From assembly GCA_937951485.1 (NCBI GenBank), contig CALEDJ010000023.1, positions 1 through 64,000 on the forward strand: 64,000 nt of DNA, written 5' to 3'. The notes under the pieces are model-generated. The model had not been told where the DNA came from. It ran no database searches and saw only the letters and a list, made by a program, of their open reading frames with translations. This DNA comes from an uncultured bacterium. Its GTDB lineage: Bacteria > Hydrogenedentota > Hydrogenedentia > Hydrogenedentales > CAILVY01. The position numbers and the translations under genes were made by a program. Position 1 is the first letter of the stretch; every line of letters starts with the position of its first letter. Below are positions 34,214 to 42,318 of the stretch, in pieces.

Positions 34214-35043
34214 AGGCTATGCCGGAGAAACTCAACGACTTTTCGCGCCTCTGCATCCACACCATGACGACAAAGCCGTGGTCGCTGCGGGAGGCGATTG
34301 ACGGCTATGTGGCAGCGGGCGTGCCGGGCATTACCGTGTGGCGGCAGCACCTGGAGCCTTACGGCGCCAGAGAGGCCGGGCGCATGCTGCGCGATTCCGG
34401 GCTGAAGGTCGTCAGTCTCTGCCGGGGCGGCTTCTTCCCCGCGACCGGCGCGGCCGCGCGCGAAAAGGCGCGCGACGACAACCGGCGCGCCATTGATGAA
34501 GCGGCGGCCATCGGCGCGCCGCTGGTCGTGCTGGTCTGCGGGTCCTCCCCAAAGCAGCCGCTCGCGGTGTCCCGGCAACAGATACTCGACGGCATTGCCG
34601 CGGTGCTGCCGCACGCCAAGGAGGCCGGCGTCCGGCTGTCCATCGAGCCGTTGCATCCGATGTACGCCGACACCCGGTCCGCCGTCAACACGCTGGAACA
34701 GGCCAACAACATGGTGACCGCGATTGGGTCGGATTTTCTCGGCGTCACCGTGGATGTGTATCACCTCTGGTGGGACCCCATGCTCGAAGCGGAGATCAAG
34801 CGCGCCGGAAGAACCATCCTGTCATTTCACGTCTGCGATTGGCGCGTACCCACCCGCGACCTGCTCAACGACCGCGGCATGATGGGCGAAGGCTGCATTG
34901 ACATTCCCAAAATTCGCGGCTGGGTCGAACGCGAGGGCTTCAAAGGCCCCATCGAAGTGGAAATCTTCTCCGATGAGTTCTGGGCGCAGGAACAAACCCG
35001 ACTGGTCCGACGCATCAAGAACGCATATCTACAGCACGTCTAG
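34210..35043 (+). CDS. Sugar phosphate isomerase/epimerase (AP endonuclease 2-like TIM barrel)
   Basis: 277 residues. The xylose-isomerase-like TIM barrel shows metal-ligand candidates in VRLSIEPLHPMY (Glu), GVTVDVYHLWWDP (Asp/His), ILSFHVCDWR (His/Asp) and PIEVEIFSD (Glu). Such enzymes isomerise or epimerise keto-sugars, inosose or hydroxypyruvate. The ATG overlaps the stop of the transporter gene (ATGA); an ATG at 34219 is an alternative. With the Gfo/Idh/MocA enzyme upstream it resembles an oxidation-isomerisation module for an uncommon sugar. Confidence 0.84.
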   Translation: MKAMPEKLNDFSRLCIHTMTTKPWSLREAIDGYVAAGVPGITVWRQHLEPYGAREAGRMLRDSGLKVVSLCRGGFFPATGAAAREKARDDNRRAIDEAAAIGAPLVVLVCGSSPKQPLAVSRQQILDGIAAVLPHAKEAGVRLSIEPLHPMYADTRSAVNTLEQANNMVTAIGSDFLGVTVDVYHLWWDPMLEAEIKRAGRTILSFHVCDWRVPTRDLLNDRGMMGEGCIDIPKIRGWVEREGFKGPIEVEIFSDEFWAQEQTRLVRRIKNAYLQHV

Positions 35044-35066
35044 AAAGTGTTACGGAACAAAGTAAG

Positions 35067-35099
35067 GGACGCGGCAAAGCAAGGCGCTTCGCCGCGTCC
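35067..35099. terminator. Strong hairpin between convergent genes
   Basis: A 9-bp perfect stem GGACGCGGC / GCCGCGTCC continues, after one mismatch, with AAGC / GCTT around the loop AAGGC. Because it is symmetrical it can serve both the isomerase gene (+) and the small minus-strand gene. No T-run is present. Confidence 0.5.
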
Positions 35100-35114
35100 A
35101 TGGACAGTTGAAAA

Positions 35115-35249
35115 CTACAGATCGATGGGATCGATGGTGACGTCAATGCCCAGCGCCGCAAGAATGGACACCACGGCGCGAAGAATCGCGTTCACGACCT
35201 CTTCAATCACACTCAGAAACCCGCGCATCATGAATCGTTCCTGGTTCAT
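35115..35249 (-). CDS. Small 44-residue amphipathic protein
   Basis: The reading frame could be drawn longer (to 35357), but the internal ATG at 35249 has an excellent GGAGGA six bases upstream, giving a 44-residue peptide. It starts MNQERFMMRGFLSVIEEV, continues with a hydrophobic helix (VNAILRAVVSILAALG) and ends IDVTIDPIDL. One amphipathic or membrane-seeking helix is predicted; no family recognised. It stands alone on the minus strand facing a strong hairpin. It could be a membrane micro-protein, a small toxin or a secreted peptide. Confidence 0.55.
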   Translation of the reverse strand: MNQERFMMRGFLSVIEEVVNAILRAVVSILAALGIDVTIDPIDL

Positions 35250-35642
35250 ACTCTTTCCTCCATTTTTCGCGGCCTGCCGGCCGGTTCCCGTAAAAACTTT
35301 CCCGCAGCGTCCATTACGCTGTGGTGCATGCGGCAAAACTCGTAACACAATACACATAATTGACTATTGCAGCATAGTATTAAAAATTAAGCAAGTTCCA
35401 ATATATAAAGTGAAGGAATCGGCATATTTTCACCACAACAGTCAACAGTTTTCCGTACCCTTGTTCCCGTTATCACGGGTTCCCGCTGCACTTGAAAAAC
35501 ACCGGAACACCCCTTGGCTTCCATTTACTTTCTACCGTCCAAACCGGAAAATGTTACACAGGTCGCTGTGCCCGCCAAGTCTCTTGGCATGCTTGGCACG
35601 GAACAGAAATGTTCAGGATAAAAAGCGCACAAGGAGGGCAAC
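35250..35642. other. AT-rich divergent intergenic region
   Basis: These 393 bases lie between the divergent small protein gene and the beta-helix gene. The central part (about 35340-35430) is markedly AT-rich for this genome and probably contains the promoters. TTGACT occurs at 35360 but has no well-spaced -10 partner. No gene recognised. Confidence 0.45.
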
Positions 35643-37436
35643 ATGAACATTTTGCTGAAGCAAGCATGCAAGTTCCTGGCGATCCTGTTCGTTGTGGCGG
35701 GATTGACCCTGTCAGGACAGGCGGAGACTGCAATGGAAACGCCAATGATGATTGATGTGACGACAACGGGCGCGGTACCCGATGACGGCCAGGACGACAC
35801 CTTGGCAGTGCTGGCCGCCTTCGAGAAATGCAAGGCGGAAAAGGCCCGGGGGGTTGTGTTTTCCAAGGGGCGCTACGATTTCCACGAAGGGGCGGACCCG
35901 CAGTCGCCGCGCATGAGCCTTCCCGTCAGCGACATGCACGGCATTGTCATTGACGGCCAGGGGTCGAAACTCATCTTCCACGGCATCACCGCGTGCTTCG
36001 GGTTCGGCAACTGTTCTGACCTGACGGTGCAGCATCTGACCATAGACTGGGAACGCCCGCCGTTTTCTGTCGGCGTTATCATCGCTGCGGAGGAGGAATA
36101 CTTCGATGTGGAGGTTTTCCCGGAATATCCGGTCCAAGGCGGCGAAACGGTGCAGGCGTTACTGGATTATGAGCCGGACACACGGCTGCCCTGCCGCCAC
36201 GGCGCCGACGTGTATTGCCTTGACGACCCAATGAAAACCGACTTGATCGCACGGCAGGTGCTGCGGGTGCGCCCGCCATTCAAGATTCACCCCCTGACCG
36301 TGGGAAAATGGGTTGTGCTCCGGCACCAGGTCTATGCCTACAACGCGTTCATGGTGCACCGCTGCCGGAATGTGACATTTCAGGACATCACCGTCCACAC
36401 CTGTCCCGGCATGGTTTTCGTCGGGCTTGACAGCGAAAACATCACCCTGGACCGATGCACAGTACAGCCCACGCCCGGCACGCGCCGTCCTGTCTCCGCC
36501 ACCGCCGATGGCAGCCATTTCGGCGGATGCACCGGCGACATCATCATCCGGAACTGTCTCTTCGACGGCCAGGGCGACGACGCCATCAACCTCAAAAGCG
36601 GCCTGTTTCTCAACATCGAGGAAATAGTGGATGATCGGACCGTTCTAGCGCGCCACAACCTCAACATGGCGTCCATGCCGGACCCCGGCGATATCATGGA
36701 ATTGACGCCACAGGAAACGCTGATCGTCTACGGCACCGTCAAGGTCGCCTCGGTCGCGATGGAACCCGACGGTCACACCCACCGCGTCGTCCTGGAAGAC
36801 CCCATGCCCGACGCGGTCAAACGCGGCGACATGCTCGCGAACGCCTCCAAACTGCCCCGCGCCCGGATCACCAACTGCACCTTCCGGCGCAACCGCGCCC
36901 GGGGTATGCTCATCCAGATCCGCGACGCCGTGGTTGAAGACTGCTCCTTCGAGGACATCACCTCGGCGGGCGTGCTGATTATCACGGAGGCGGTGCATTT
37001 TTATGAAAGTATTCCGGCCCGCAATGTCGTCATCCGCAACAACACCTTTGATCGCTGCAACTACGGCGCGGGCATGGCGCGCGGCGTCATCGCCATTGAA
37101 GGCATCACTCCCGGCTGGAAGGACGCGCCGCTGCCCGGCGTCTTCCGCAACCTCACCATCGAGAACAACACCATCAACCGGTCTGACAATTCCGGCATCT
37201 TCATGACCGGCGTTGACACCGCCGTCATTCGGGGCAACACCATCCGGGGTGTCTGTGACAAGCCCACCCAGGAACGCTGCACCGCCGTCATCCACATCGA
37301 AAGCAGCCGCAACATCACCCTGGAAAACAACCGCGCCGAACAGTCTCTTCAAGGCGCCGAATGCCGGACTGTTCTTCGTCTCGCCGAAAACAACGAACTC
37401 GACACGATCATCGTGAAAGGGAACACAGGCTTCTGA
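35643..37436 (+). CDS. Exported right-handed parallel beta-helix protein (GH110-like candidate)
   Basis: 597 residues with a signal peptide (about 1-28, cut near SGQAET). The body is a right-handed beta-helix: repeated short strands with Asn-rich turns such as VVIRNNTFDRC, LTIENNTINRSD and ITLENNRAE. Asp-rich patches DGSHFGGC and DGQGDDAINLKSG are placed like the catalytic acids of beta-helix glycosidases; GH110 alpha-1,3-galactosidases are the closest family I can suggest, without proof. AGGAGGG five bases upstream supports the start. It is convergent with the GH127 gene. Confidence 0.65.
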   Translation: MNILLKQACKFLAILFVVAGLTLSGQAETAMETPMMIDVTTTGAVPDDGQDDTLAVLAAFEKCKAEKARGVVFSKGRYDFHEGADPQSPRMSLPVSDMHGIVIDGQGSKLIFHGITACFGFGNCSDLTVQHLTIDWERPPFSVGVIIAAEEEYFDVEVFPEYPVQGGETVQALLDYEPDTRLPCRHGADVYCLDDPMKTDLIARQVLRVRPPFKIHPLTVGKWVVLRHQVYAYNAFMVHRCRNVTFQDITVHTCPGMVFVGLDSENITLDRCTVQPTPGTRRPVSATADGSHFGGCTGDIIIRNCLFDGQGDDAINLKSGLFLNIEEIVDDRTVLARHNLNMASMPDPGDIMELTPQETLIVYGTVKVASVAMEPDGHTHRVVLEDPMPDAVKRGDMLANASKLPRARITNCTFRRNRARGMLIQIRDAVVEDCSFEDITSAGVLIITEAVHFYESIPARNVVIRNNTFDRCNYGAGMARGVIAIEGITPGWKDAPLPGVFRNLTIENNTINRSDNSGIFMTGVDTAVIRGNTIRGVCDKPTQERCTAVIHIESSRNITLENNRAEQSLQGAECRTVLRLAENNELDTIIVKGNTGF

Positions 37437-37505
37437 CGGCCGAATGCAACGCGTTGGCCGTGGATGATCGTGGATTTGTCATGGTCGGAAACGCTACGAA
37501 ACGAA

Positions 37506-39311
37506 CTACTGAATTGCCAACTCGTCCTGTACCAGGGCGGGGTCTTCCGGATTGGGCAGATGGAAATAGATCATTTCCCCGTCGGGGTCGGCGAATTCCG
37601 TAAGCGTCAGGGTGTATTCCGGCTTGCCATGCGGATACCAACTGGTGGTTTTCCACGCATCCACGGTGCAGGTCATGTATCCGCCGCTTTCGGGTGTTGC
37701 CGGGAAAGGACCGGCCAACGTTTCCGGCTTGATCGTCACCAAGCGCAGGTCTGCCGCCGCGAGGGCGGGGTTGTGTGCGCGATTCAGCGTAAAGACCTGT
37801 GGTCCATAGACCACAGCGGCGCGGCCCGCCTGGACACCACGGCCTTTGACCAACCGCAACCGCATCGGCAACACGACAGTCAATTCATCGTCCGCCCGCC
37901 ATTCCCGGCGGACTTCATGAAAAATGCCTGAGGTGATGGCGTCGGGAAGCGGTTCCCCATTAATTGTGATTCGCGCATTGTCGCACCACTTTGGAATGCG
38001 CAGGCGCAACGCAAAAGTCGCAGGCTTGTCCGGGGTTACACGAATCAGGATGTTTTCCCCTCGCGGATAGTCGGTTTCCTGCGCGATGCGCAGATTTGTT
38101 CCATCGCGGAGGGTGACCGCGGCCTCTGATGCGGTGTAGAGATTCACGACAAGCCCGTCGTCCGCAGCATAATAGACCATGCCCGGCAGTCTGGACATGA
38201 TGCGCCGGAAATTGCATGGGCAGCAGTAGGTGTCGTCTTTGAAATACTCGCGCTTGCCTTCGAACGGCGTGTAATAGCGGATGCGGCGTCCATCGGGGGA
38301 ATGCGCGGCGAAGAGCGCGTTGTGCACTGTGCGTTCCATCACATCGCCATAGAGCGGGTTGCCCTGGACACGCAGCAACTGGTCCCACAGGAACAACAGA
38401 TAGGCCGTGGCGCAGGTTTCGCCGAGATTCGCCGCGCCGTCCTGGGTATCGTGCCAGCACTCGTGCTGCCCGCACGCGCCGATGACCGTCAGGCCATCCC
38501 CTTTCAGCAGAAAATCCAGCGCCTGCCGGGTGTTCCCGAACAGTTTCGCGTCGCCCGTCATCCGCTGCAAATGCAATTGCGCGAGACACCGTGAGATATA
38601 CGCATAGGCATGGCCTTCTATATCGCCCCAGCGCCCGCGCACGATGCGGCCTTCCCAATCCGCCAAGCCCCGGAAATGGACGCAGAAATCGCGGTATTTG
38701 TCATCGCGTGTGGCGTCGTAGAGCATCAGCAGGGCGGGTTCCAGTCCCGTTACCCCCATGTAGGTGGTGATGTCCCAGTGTCCGATGACGTCTGGTTCGG
38801 CGGTCCATCGGTCAATGATCAGATCGGCGGTTTTACGCGCGGCATCGAGGGAGGCCTGATGCCCGAATAGCCGATGATTCGCGATCAGCCCCTGCATGAT
38901 GTAGGACATTTCATGGATGTCCCATAACGACCGGAATCGGTGTTCCGGTTTCATCATTCCGATGTACCCGTCCGCCTCCTGGACATTCAGCAACCCCTGC
39001 ACCACCCGGTCTTTCAGCGCGATCACATCCGCGTCGCCGGTGCAGGCCGCGAAATGAACGATGGCGTCCAGGGTCATCCCGACGCCGATGAAACCGCCGT
39101 CGGCAGTCTTGCGCTGAAACGGACGCAGGAAATCTTTATCAATGTCCACCACCAGCAGATTGCCCGTGATTGTCGTGTCAATGTGGCGGCCGATAATGCC
39201 GCCGACCTTCACCTGTCGCAGGTCAAGCGGACGAAACATTTCCGTCGTGCCCGGAGCGCAAAGACTCCACAGAATCATCCCGCCAATCATCATCAATGTT
39301 CCATGTATCAT
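37506..39311 (-). CDS. GH127-like beta-L-arabinofuranosidase
   Basis: 601 residues with an N-terminal hydrophobic helix, probably a signal peptide. The alpha/alpha barrel hallmarks of GH127 are present: the Glu/Cys pair in LGETCATAYLL and the double Cys in YCCPCN. Together these form the zinc site known in HypBA1-type enzymes, where a Cys acts as the nucleophile. Further family signatures are GHAYAYISRCLAQL and RTVHNALFAAHSPDG. AGGAGA seven bases before the minus-strand ATG supports the start. It probably removes terminal arabinofuranose or a related sugar. Confidence 0.82.
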   Translation of the reverse strand: MIHGTLMMIGGMILWSLCAPGTTEMFRPLDLRQVKVGGIIGRHIDTTITGNLLVVDIDKDFLRPFQRKTADGGFIGVGMTLDAIVHFAACTGDADVIALKDRVVQGLLNVQEADGYIGMMKPEHRFRSLWDIHEMSYIMQGLIANHRLFGHQASLDAARKTADLIIDRWTAEPDVIGHWDITTYMGVTGLEPALLMLYDATRDDKYRDFCVHFRGLADWEGRIVRGRWGDIEGHAYAYISRCLAQLHLQRMTGDAKLFGNTRQALDFLLKGDGLTVIGACGQHECWHDTQDGAANLGETCATAYLLFLWDQLLRVQGNPLYGDVMERTVHNALFAAHSPDGRRIRYYTPFEGKREYFKDDTYCCPCNFRRIMSRLPGMVYYAADDGLVVNLYTASEAAVTLRDGTNLRIAQETDYPRGENILIRVTPDKPATFALRLRIPKWCDNARITINGEPLPDAITSGIFHEVRREWRADDELTVVLPMRLRLVKGRGVQAGRAAVVYGPQVFTLNRAHNPALAAADLRLVTIKPETLAGPFPATPESGGYMTCTVDAWKTTSWYPHGKPEYTLTLTEFADPDGEMIYFHLPNPEDPALVQDELAIQ

Positions 39312-39440
39312 TGCCGATTCTCCTGCATGTTCTGATTTCTACGACGTATCCAGCGGTAATTATGCGCCCCGGCCGGGAAAACGGCAAGATTCCTGTTTGC
39401 ATCAAGTTGGTTTTGGATCAATTGCTGGAGACAACTGGAA

Positions 39441-39476
39441 TCCTTGTTGTCCCTTGTGTCCCTGCCGCCCTTGATT
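39441..39476 (-). repeat. Reverse-oriented 9-nt repeat tract
   Basis: Units TCCTTGTTG, TCCCTTGTG, TCCCTGCCG and CCCTTGATT in register. Confidence 0.5.
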
Positions 39477-39510
39477 TTTTCCCTCACTACCATTGAAAAT
39501 GCCCGCCCGT

Positions 39511-39516
39511 TATAAT
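39511..39516 (+). promoter_or_regulatory. Perfect -10 box TATAAT
   Basis: TATAAT 39 bases before the start of the truncated oxidoreductase gene. No good -35 lies at standard spacing (TTGAAA at 39493 is only 12 bases away), so confidence is low. Confidence 0.3.
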
Positions 39517-39555
39517 GCCGATAAGACTACTGTCACCAAGACAGGAGCGCAGATC

Positions 39556-40119
39556 ATGAGCGATGCAATCACGCGGAGACGTTTTGTCCAAACGGCGGTG
39601 ACCGCGCTTGGCGGCAGATATGCCGTGGGTGATGACCGCACCATCCCCGACACCATGCAGGCGTGCTTTGAATTCGCGTCCGGCGGACTGATGAACTTAA
39701 GTCAGTTCGAGTCCAGCAACAATCCCATCCTCGCAAAACCGGGAGAAGTGGAACTGCGCGGCACGAACGGCACCATCTACGCGCGGGGTTCCGGCTACGA
39801 GGTGGTCCCGGAACGCGGCGGCCAGTTCCAGGACAGGGCGCCGCGCATGGAACCCATTCAGGAGAAGGCCAAAGGCGGCAATGAAAATCTGATGACGTTA
39901 CACATGCGTAATTGCCTTGATTGCATCAAGAGCCGCGAGAAACCGCATTGCGACGTGGAGGAAGGCCATCGCTCCACCATCTTCGCCCACCTCGCGAATA
40001 TCGCCCTGGAAACGCGATCACGCATCGCATGGGATCCCGTGGCGGAACGCATCACCAGCAACGAAGCGGCAAACGATTTACTGCACCATGAGTACCGACC
40101 GCCGTGGGCATTGGCATGA
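39556..40119 (+). CDS. Truncated Tat-type Gfo/Idh/MocA protein lacking its Rossmann domain
   Basis: 187 residues. The Tat signal start (MSDAITRRRFVQTAVTALGG) passes directly into the C-terminal half of a Gfo/Idh/MocA dehydrogenase. The tail (MRNCLDCIKSREKPHCDVE, then HLANIALETRSRIAWDP) aligns by eye with the tail of the complete protein at 58989-60353 (VRNFIDCVKSRNEPVCPVE, HMVNIAAQTRRVIHWDP). About 200-250 residues, including the nucleotide-binding fold and EKP motif, are missing without a frameshift. Probably an internal-deletion remnant; an expressed fragment is possible because AGGAG and a TATAAT box precede it. Confidence 0.7.
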   Translation: MSDAITRRRFVQTAVTALGGRYAVGDDRTIPDTMQACFEFASGGLMNLSQFESSNNPILAKPGEVELRGTNGTIYARGSGYEVVPERGGQFQDRAPRMEPIQEKAKGGNENLMTLHMRNCLDCIKSREKPHCDVEEGHRSTIFAHLANIALETRSRIAWDPVAERITSNEAANDLLHHEYRPPWALA

Positions 40120-40210
40120 TTGTCATCTGCGGACGTCGTCCCGATCCGTGTCCTCCCGAAGTCGTTGTCGCTCGCATGATATACAATGACAGAAAAATAG
40201 AGAACAATAC

Positions 40211-41113
40211 ATGGCTTTGATGACCAAACGCAGAGAAATCCTGATCAGCCTTGTGTCCGTGAGTTTTGTCTTGTGGCTGACCCTGGGTTATGTCGCATCG
40301 TATTACATCACGCGGCCGACGCCGCGCGATTTTTCGGACCGGGATGAAATCGGCGGCCTTCCAGTTCAGAACCTCGTTCTGCGCGCCGAGGACGGGGTGC
40401 GCACCTCGGCGTGGCATGCGGGGCGCGGCGGCGAACGCGCGGTGATTCTTTTGCACGGCATCACGAACGACCGCCGCCAGGGCTTGCGCCGTGCGGAACT
40501 CTACATGCGCCTGGGCTATGACGTGCTGCTCCCGGACTTTCGCGGCCAGGGACGAAGCGATCCGGCGCTGGTGACGATGGGCTGGAACGAACGCAAGGAT
40601 GCCATCGCGGCATTGCGCTACCTGCGCGATTTGGGCTATCGCCGCATCGGTGTCCACGGCATTTCCCTGGGCGCGGCGGCGGTTGCCTACGCCTTGCAGG
40701 AAGCCCCCGGTTTCGATTTCATCGTTCTGGAATCCTGCTATGACACCCTGGAAAGCGCCCTGAACAACCGCCTGGATCGGTACCGCGTACCCAGGGTTGT
40801 CGCATGGCCCCTGCGCATTTTCTCACAATGGCGGATGGGCGTTTCCGCCCATCGCCTGCAGCCCGTGGAGTATATGCCTTTGTGCACCATGCCCGCCCTG
40901 ATCATCGCAGGCGACAATGAACAGATTCTCAAGGTCGAGGAAACCATGCGGCTCTATGATCAGTGCAGCGCGCCATACAAAAAGGTGCATATTTTCAAAG
41001 GGGCGGGCCATGCCCGGTGCGACCGCGACGCGCCCGAGGACTTCAGGCGCGTGATCACGGAATTCCTGCGCTACGTGGAGGCCGCCTGGAACGACGCCGC
41101 GATAGTCGCGTAG
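40211..41113 (+). CDS. Membrane-anchored alpha/beta hydrolase
   Basis: 300 residues. One N-terminal transmembrane helix (about 9-32) anchors a serine-hydrolase domain facing the periplasm. Nucleophile elbow GISLGA; oxyanion segment LLHGITNDR; Asp candidate in IIAGDNEQIL; His in KGAGHARC. The fold matches the YqkD/BAAT-like peptidase-esterase group. Substrate unknown. The preceding segment has a TATACAAT-like box near 40180 without a clear -35. The repeat nest begins about 110 bases after its stop. Confidence 0.8.
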   Translation: MALMTKRREILISLVSVSFVLWLTLGYVASYYITRPTPRDFSDRDEIGGLPVQNLVLRAEDGVRTSAWHAGRGGERAVILLHGITNDRRQGLRRAELYMRLGYDVLLPDFRGQGRSDPALVTMGWNERKDAIAALRYLRDLGYRRIGVHGISLGAAAVAYALQEAPGFDFIVLESCYDTLESALNNRLDRYRVPRVVAWPLRIFSQWRMGVSAHRLQPVEYMPLCTMPALIIAGDNEQILKVEETMRLYDQCSAPYKKVHIFKGAGHARCDRDAPEDFRRVITEFLRYVEAAWNDAAIVA

Positions 41114-41253
41114 CGCGCCGGTTCATCTATTCGATTGTTGTGTTGCAGCGTAAGCGCAGCGAAGCGCCTCTTCTGCCATCATCCGCTCAAAACACGGACA
41201 TGCCATTCAATGGATTTCGCCAGTGTTGTCCAAAACAGATTGTCAAGAAGATG

Positions 41254-41581
41254 GCAACATTTTAGCCGACTGAAGTAGTCACTGCGCATAGCCCCGTCAT
41301 TGCGAGCGAAGCGCGGCAATCCGGATATAGTGTGCGCCTCAGATTGCGCAAACTGCTGGTCCCCATGCGCGCTATTCGGAATCAGTGGAAAACCCTGCGA
41401 TCCCTTTTGGAAAACCTGTGGGAGAAACCATGAAACCTCTGCTGAAATCGCCTGGAACTCTCTTGACTTTTGATACACGACCTTCGCTCAGCGGCGCTGC
41501 GCGCCGCTTCGCACGCTATGACGAAAAGAATGTGTCATGTGTGTTGATTCCAAAGGTTACGACAGTCGGCTGAAATGTTAC
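41254..41581. mobile_element. MITE-like element, 328 bp
   Basis: The left end GCAACATTTTAGCCGACTG (41254-41272) and right end CAGTCGGCTGAAATGTTAC (41563-41581) are inverted repeats matching at 17 of 19 positions. Inside is an ATTGCGAGCGAAGCGCGGCA-type REP segment (about 41301-41320). No ORF with a transposase motif. Confidence 0.6.
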
Positions 41582-41604
41582 CAAATCTCAAATTTCAAAT
41601 CTGA

Positions 41605-41743
41605 GTTACATTTTAGCGGAGTGGCGTGCAGCGGGGGATGTGTTGCCAATCCCCCCTTTGAAGGGGGTGGCGCGGAGCGCCGGGGGATGCAAAAGGCCGT
41701 ATAGTGTGCCCCTGCGATCTATGCCATTCCACTAAAATGTTAC
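41605..41743. mobile_element. MITE-like element, 139 bp
   Basis: Left end GTTACATTTTAGCGGAGTGG (41605-41624, next base C) and right end 41723-41743 (ending CCACTAAAATGTTAC) are inverted repeats matching at 18 of 21 positions. The interior holds a CCCCCCTTTGAAGGGGG hairpin. Same ATGTTAC terminus as the neighbouring element. Confidence 0.6.
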
Positions 41744-41900
41744 AGAAGATGAAGGACCATGTCCAAAAGCCCTTGGAAACTCCTGTTGAATCAAGATAAT
41801 GTAGCGGGCTTATCCTATATGCAAACCTCTGCGTGGGATTCCTGAGGCATCATTGACGCATGTACCAAGGTGTGCTGTTCTGTTCCCCCTCACCCCACCC

Positions 41901-42135
41901 CTCTCCCGGAGGGAGAGGGAGCGACAGCGTTCGTCAGGTGGCGCGGTAAACGCCCTCTCCCGGAGGGAGAGGGAGCGACAGCGTCCGTCAGGTGGCGCGG
42001 TAAACGCCCTCTCCCGGAGGGAGAGGGAGCGACAGCGTCCGTCAGGTTGCGCGGTAAACGCCCTCTCCCGGAGGGAGAGGGAGCGACAGCGTCCGTCAGG
42101 TTGCGCGGTAAACGCCCTCTCCCGCTGGGAGAGGG
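41901..42135. repeat. 54-bp tandem repeat built on a palindrome (4 full units + partial)
   Basis: The unit starts CTCTCCCGGAGGGAGAGGG and continues with GCGACAGCGTCCGTCAGGT and GCGCGGTAAACGCC. Units start at 41901, 41955, 42009, 42063 and a shorter variant at 42117. The array is flanked by CCCTCACCCCACC and GGGGTGAGGGGG, so the whole block is itself a long inverted structure. Each unit can fold as a hairpin. Confidence 0.85.
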
Positions 42136-42318
42136 ATGGGGTGAGGGGGAAGGCCAATACGATCGAAGGCTATTCACAACGCTAAGCATATTTTGGACAA
42201 CACTGAGATTTCTCCCTGATTTCCTGCCGTGGCGCGTCTCGATATGAACTATCCCCGTGTGGCGCTGTATAGTCTTTGCCAGCGTCAGAGGACAAGTGCG
42301 TATTCTGTGAGGTGAGCG

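Larger units (their letters stand above)
41221..42205. mobile_element. Composite repeat element bounded by 15-bp perfect inverted repeats
   Basis: CAGTGTTGTCCAAAA at 41221-41235 and its exact reverse complement at 42191-42205. Bases immediately outside do not pair. No transposase lies inside, so it would be a non-autonomous element or the remains of one, invaded later by smaller repeats. Confidence 0.5.
41114..42318. other. 1.2 kb gene-free repeat nest
   Basis: No credible gene. Open frames here are products of the 54-base repeat (a multiple of three) and are rejected. The core 41221-42205 is bounded by a 15-base perfect inverted repeat (CAGTGTTGTCCAAAA / TTTTGGACAACACTG) and contains two MITE-like elements and a tandem array. 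A weak promoter with -10 TATAGT (42268-42273) precedes the ABC operon. Confidence 0.75.

Noticed and set aside
39493-39555. ATG at 39493 as start of the truncated oxidoreductase
   Set aside because: It lies before the TATAAT box and adds residues ahead of the Tat signal; the ATG at 39556 has AGGAG at nine bases.
41901-42150. Possible CRISPR array
   Set aside because: The period is 54 bases but the segments between palindromes are almost identical, not unique spacers, and no cas gene is present.
41810-42247. Open frames of about 110-125 residues on both strands across the 54-bp array
   Set aside because: The repeat length is a multiple of three, so all frames stay open. The translated text is repetitive (SPSGRGRLPR-like) and lacks ribosome sites.
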